The notes under the pieces are model-generated. The model was not told the origin of the DNA. It ran no database searches and saw only the letters and a program-made list of their open reading frames with translations. From Paracoccaceae bacterium (GTDB taxonomy: Bacteria; Pseudomonadota; Alphaproteobacteria; Rhodobacterales; Rhodobacteraceae), in assembly GCA_027030435.1 (NCBI GenBank), contig JALVEX010000379.1, forward strand, positions 1-7,518: DNA of 7,518 nt, read 5' to 3'. The position numbers were made by a program, and so were the translations under genes. Positions 4,998-7,518 of the stretch are shown here, piece by piece (the stretch's first letter is position 1; each line of letters opens with the position of its first letter).

Positions 4998-7264
4998 TGG
5001 CGAAAGGGCAGGGCAGAGAGGGCACCCCCTTCGCCACCCGCAGCCTCGGGGGGGCGGAGATCGGGGGCGTCAGGCTCCTTGATGCGGTTCGCTCCGGCGC
5101 GGGCGCCACGCTCTTCTTCGCCGCCGGCACGCCGCTCGAGGGCATCGCGGCGATCGAAGAATGCGAGATCGCCCTCATCCGCAGCATCGGTGGCGCGCCG
5201 GTGGTGCGGCTTTCCGCCGCCGCGCCCCGTTTTCGCCTCGCAATCGGCGGGCAGGATCTGGCGCTCTCGGCCGCGCCGGATGAATGCGCACTCTTCGAGG
5301 GGCTGAACGCGGGCTTTGCCGAGCGCAACGGCCAGAGCGCGCACATCGCCCTCGAGTGGCTGCGCTACCATGTGGAAGAGCACGGCATGGAAGCCGCCCT
5401 CATTCTCGATCGCGCCCGCCCCGGGAGCGATCCCGCCTTCCGCGAAGCCCTCAGCAAGGGCGCGGCCGGCATCGAGGGGCTGAAGCGCCTCGTGCTGCTC
5501 TCCTCCCCGCTGCCGCTCGGGCAACCCGGCCTGCCGCCCGAAGCCCATCCCTTCTGCGCACCCGACGCGCCGGGCAAGGACCGCATGGAAATCCCCGCGC
5601 CCGATCCCTGGGCCGCGCCGCTGGGCGAAACCGCGATCTACGAGCTTGTCCGCGCCCGCTTCCTCGCCCGCGCCCGGGCGGTGATGAATATCGATCTGAG
5701 CGATCTTCTCGCCCCCGCCGAAGGGCGGACGGTGTTCGAGCGCGCCCTTGGCGCATCAAACGGCAGCATCGCGCTCATTGGCCGCCATGCCTATCCCTGG
5801 CGGCTCAGAAAGGGGCAGCCGGCGGGCTTTGGCGATCACCACCTCGTGCGGTTTGATGCGAAAACGATGCGCCGGCGCTGGTGCGTCGCGCCCGCGCGCA
5901 GCACGGAAGGCGCGGTGTGGCGGATGCTGCGGGTGGTTGGGGCGGAGCCCGCACCGCAGGAACAGATGCCCTTCTGGCGCTGCATGGCGTTGCGCCACCC
6001 GGGCGCGCCGATCTCGAAGATCGTGCCGAAATCGAGCCTGGTGGAGGATCCCGCGCTTCTCGAAATCGTCCGGGGCAAATTTGGCGCAAAACCTGTGCGC
6101 ATGCCTGCCCGCACGGTGAAGCCACACGGAGGCGCTGGCGAAAGCCGCCGCGTGACCATCGTCACCACCATGAAGAACGAAGGCCCCTTCATCCTCGAAT
6201 GGCTGGCCTTCCACCGCATGATCGGGGTCACGGATTTCCTCGTCTATACCAATGATTGCACCGACGGCACCGATACCATGCTCGCCCTCCTGCAGGAAAA
6301 GGGCCTCGTGCAGCACCGTGAAAATCCCTTCCGCCAGCACCCCGGGCTGAAGCCCCAGCACGCGGCGCTGCAGGCGGCGGATGGAGAGGCGATCGTGCAG
6401 GCGGCGGACTGGCTGATCTGCATGGACGTGGATGAATTCATCAACATCAGATGCGGGGGCGGGCGGCTCGATGATCTCTTCGCCGCCGTGCCGGAGGCCA
6501 ACATGATCTCCCTCACCTGGCGGCTGTTCGGCAATTCGGACATCCACGAATACCGCGATGAACCGGTGATCGCCCAGTTCACCCGCGCCGCGCCCGAGCT
6601 GATCCGCAAGCCCCACCAGGCCTGGGGCTTCAAGACCCTCTACCGCAATCAGGGCATCTTCAGGAAGCTCGGCGTGCACCGCCCCAAGGGGCTGCATCCC
6701 CAGCTTGTCGATGAAATCCGCTGGGTCAACGGCTCCGGCCGCCCGATGCCCGAACACGCCTACCGCAACGCCTGGCGCTCCACGCTCGAAACCTACGGCT
6801 ACGATCTCGTGCAGCTCAATCACTACGCGGTGCGCTCGGCCGAAAGCTTCCTCGTCAAGCGCGATCGCGGCCGCGTCAATCACGTGGAGCGCGATCAGGG
6901 CCTCGCCTACTGGTTCCGCATGAACAACAACGCCGGGGAAGAACGCTCCATCCAGCGCCTTTTGCCCGTCTTTCGCGAAGAGCTCGCCCGCCTCATGGCC
7001 GATCCCGAAATCGCCGCCGCCCATGCCCATTCGGTGCAAAAGCACCGCGAAAAGATCGCCGAGCTGCGCGCCCGGCCCGATTACGCGCGCTTCTACGCCG
7101 AAATCACCAGCCCGCGTCTTGAAAAGCTCTCGCGCATGCACGCCCGTTTCGGCGCCAACGTATTCCTTGCCGGCCCCGATTGCGTGCCCGATGAAATCCT
7201 CGCCCGCGACCCGGAGGACGATTTCTTCTTCACCGTCGAACGCCGCGCCAAAACCGCCCACTGA
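4997..7264 (+). CDS. Two-part glycosyltransferase with degenerate N-terminal GT-like region
   Basis: This is a 755-residue protein. The C-terminal half (about 385-715) is a complete GT-A glycosyltransferase paralogous to the preceding gene: VTIVTTMKNEGPFILEW (386-402), YTNDCTDGTDTM, DVDEFIN (Asp477-x-Asp479-Glu480), TWRLFGN (507-513), FTRAAP, GVHRPK, LVQLNHYAVRS and the EERSI region. The N-terminal half (about 100-340) seems to be a worn copy of the same fold: ALEWLRYH (118-125) and LILDRARPGSDPAF parallel ILEWLAFH and the TDGT block, and NIDLSD (231-236) stands where DxD should be, with its first Asp changed. That half may bind an acceptor or stabilise the protein. The ATG at 4997 overlaps the previous stop; a GTG one codon earlier would add one residue and cannot be excluded. 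No membrane segments are seen. Substrates are unknown. The enzyme class is well supported; the degenerate-domain reading is my inference. Confidence 0.87.
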   Translation: MAKGQGREGTPFATRSLGGAEIGGVRLLDAVRSGAGATLFFAAGTPLEGIAAIEECEIALIRSIGGAPVVRLSAAAPRFRLAIGGQDLALSAAPDECALFEGLNAGFAERNGQSAHIALEWLRYHVEEHGMEAALILDRARPGSDPAFREALSKGAAGIEGLKRLVLLSSPLPLGQPGLPPEAHPFCAPDAPGKDRMEIPAPDPWAAPLGETAIYELVRARFLARARAVMNIDLSDLLAPAEGRTVFERALGASNGSIALIGRHAYPWRLRKGQPAGFGDHHLVRFDAKTMRRRWCVAPARSTEGAVWRMLRVVGAEPAPQEQMPFWRCMALRHPGAPISKIVPKSSLVEDPALLEIVRGKFGAKPVRMPARTVKPHGGAGESRRVTIVTTMKNEGPFILEWLAFHRMIGVTDFLVYTNDCTDGTDTMLALLQEKGLVQHRENPFRQHPGLKPQHAALQAADGEAIVQAADWLICMDVDEFINIRCGGGRLDDLFAAVPEANMISLTWRLFGNSDIHEYRDEPVIAQFTRAAPELIRKPHQAWGFKTLYRNQGIFRKLGVHRPKGLHPQLVDEIRWVNGSGRPMPEHAYRNAWRSTLETYGYDLVQLNHYAVRSAESFLVKRDRGRVNHVERDQGLAYWFRMNNNAGEERSIQRLLPVFREELARLMADPEIAAAHAHSVQKHREKIAELRARPDYARFYAEITSPRLEKLSRMHARFGANVFLAGPDCVPDEILARDPEDDFFFTVERRAKTAH

Positions 7265-7301
7265 AGCGCCCCTTCCCGTCACTGGTCCCGCGAATGTCCC
7301 C

Positions 7302-7317
7302 GCCGGAGGCATCCGGC
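7302..7317 (+). terminator. Short hairpin after the glycosyltransferase genes
   Basis: GCCGGA (7302-7307) pairs with TCCGGC (7312-7317) around GGCA, 38 nt after the stop of the large glycosyltransferase. There is no T-run. It may be a weak terminator, and is listed because it separates that gene from a new promoter. Confidence 0.3.
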
Positions 7318-7346
7318 CCGCGCCACGAGGCCCGGCCCCGGATTCA

Positions 7347-7375
7347 TTGACAATTCCCCTGCCGCTGGCCATGAT
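7347..7375 (+). promoter_or_regulatory. Sigma70-like promoter of the partial last gene
   Basis: A consensus -35 TTGACA (7347-7352) is followed by 17 nt and CATGAT (7370-7375), which matches TATAAT at four of six positions. The predicted start is near 7382, giving a leader of about 78 nt. A consensus -35 in such GC-rich DNA is unlikely by chance at this position. It suggests that the last gene is not simply read through from the glycosyltransferase pair. Confidence 0.55.
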
Positions 7376-7411
7376 CCGCGAAAGCCGCGACAGGCAGAGG
7401 CAGAGCAGGGC

Positions 7412-7434
7412 CGCCCGGGCCGGAAATCCGGGCG
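7412..7434 (+). other. Leader stem-loop before the last gene
   Basis: CGCCCGG (7412-7418) pairs with CCGGGCG (7428-7434) with a 9-nt loop. It lies inside the predicted 5' leader, ending 25 nt before the ATG at 7460. It could influence translation or mRNA stability; no known riboswitch is recognised. Confidence 0.3.
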
Positions 7435-7459
7435 ATCGCAGGAAGAAAGAAGGGCAGAA

Positions 7460-7518
7460 ATGGCGCTCCCCACCATTGGCACGCTGTGGATCGGCGGCGA
7501 GCTGAGCTGGCTCGAACA
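7460..7518 (+). CDS. Start of a gene, probably glycosyltransferase-related (partial)
   Basis: The ATG at 7460 opens a frame that runs off the window end after 19 full codons. The protein begins MALPTIGTLWIGGELSWLE. An AAGGG lies shortly before it and a good promoter about 85 nt upstream. From memory, similar N-termini (SLWIGG-x-LS-x-LEQ) occur in Rhodobacteraceae proteins annotated as DXD-type glycosyltransferases or as hypothetical. The position after two glycosyltransferase genes agrees. With so few residues the start is fairly sure, the function only a suggestion. Confidence 0.5.
   Translation, partial: MALPTIGTLWIGGELSWLE

Noticed and set aside
5756..7372. A 538-codon open frame on the minus strand
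   Set aside because: It lies entirely opposite the large glycosyltransferase gene, whose frame carries conserved motifs. Long antisense frames are expected in DNA this GC-rich, and its protein is low-complexity (rich in G, A, H, E) with no recognisable motif.

Overview
The window looks like chromosomal DNA from a GC-rich alphaproteobacterium, most likely of the order Rhodobacterales (Rhodobacteraceae-like). The base composition is roughly two-thirds G+C by eye. Genes are tightly packed, two gene pairs overlap at TGATG, and the gap between the convergent genes near 2.1 kb carries a GGAGTATTT...GCCAAGATGAAG element that I associate with intergenic regions of that group. No mobile element, tRNA, rRNA or CRISPR array is visible.

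Layout. (1) 187-2066, plus strand: a HAD-family phosphatase of the phosphoglycolate phosphatase type, overlapping by one base a DegT/DnrJ/EryC1/StrS-family PLP aminotransferase. (2) 2067-2151: a convergent gap with a tandem 13-bp repeat, a perfect 8-bp hairpin and the Rhodobacterales-type element. (3) 2152-3382, minus strand: hisB and hisH, a two-gene histidine unit read from a good sigma70-like promoter at 3410-3438. hisA and hisF do not follow. (4) 3517-3756, plus strand: a 79-residue stand-alone Lrp/AsnC ligand-binding (RAM) domain protein, divergent from hisB. (5) 3757-3959: a structured, gene-free leader. (6) 3960-7264, plus strand: two overlapping paralogous glycosyltransferase genes. 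The second encodes a long protein whose N-terminal part looks like a degenerate copy of the same fold. (7) 7265-7459: a gap with a hairpin and a strong promoter (TTGACA, 17 nt, CATGAT). (8) 7460-end: the first 19 full codons of a further gene, probably also glycosyltransferase-related.

How the genes fit together. hisB and hisH catalyse two steps of histidine synthesis. HisH needs HisF, which must be encoded elsewhere. The aminotransferase, the tandem glycosyltransferases and the partial last gene suggest cell-surface glycan or small-sugar modification, but no export, polymerase or nucleotide-sugar synthesis gene is present to define a pathway. The HAD phosphatase could be housekeeping (2-phosphoglycolate salvage) or could serve the aminotransferase it overlaps. 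The features most worth a second look are the glycosyltransferase pair with its degenerate third copy, the shortened histidine operon facing a lone RAM-domain protein, and the strong excess of GATC in the coding sequence.
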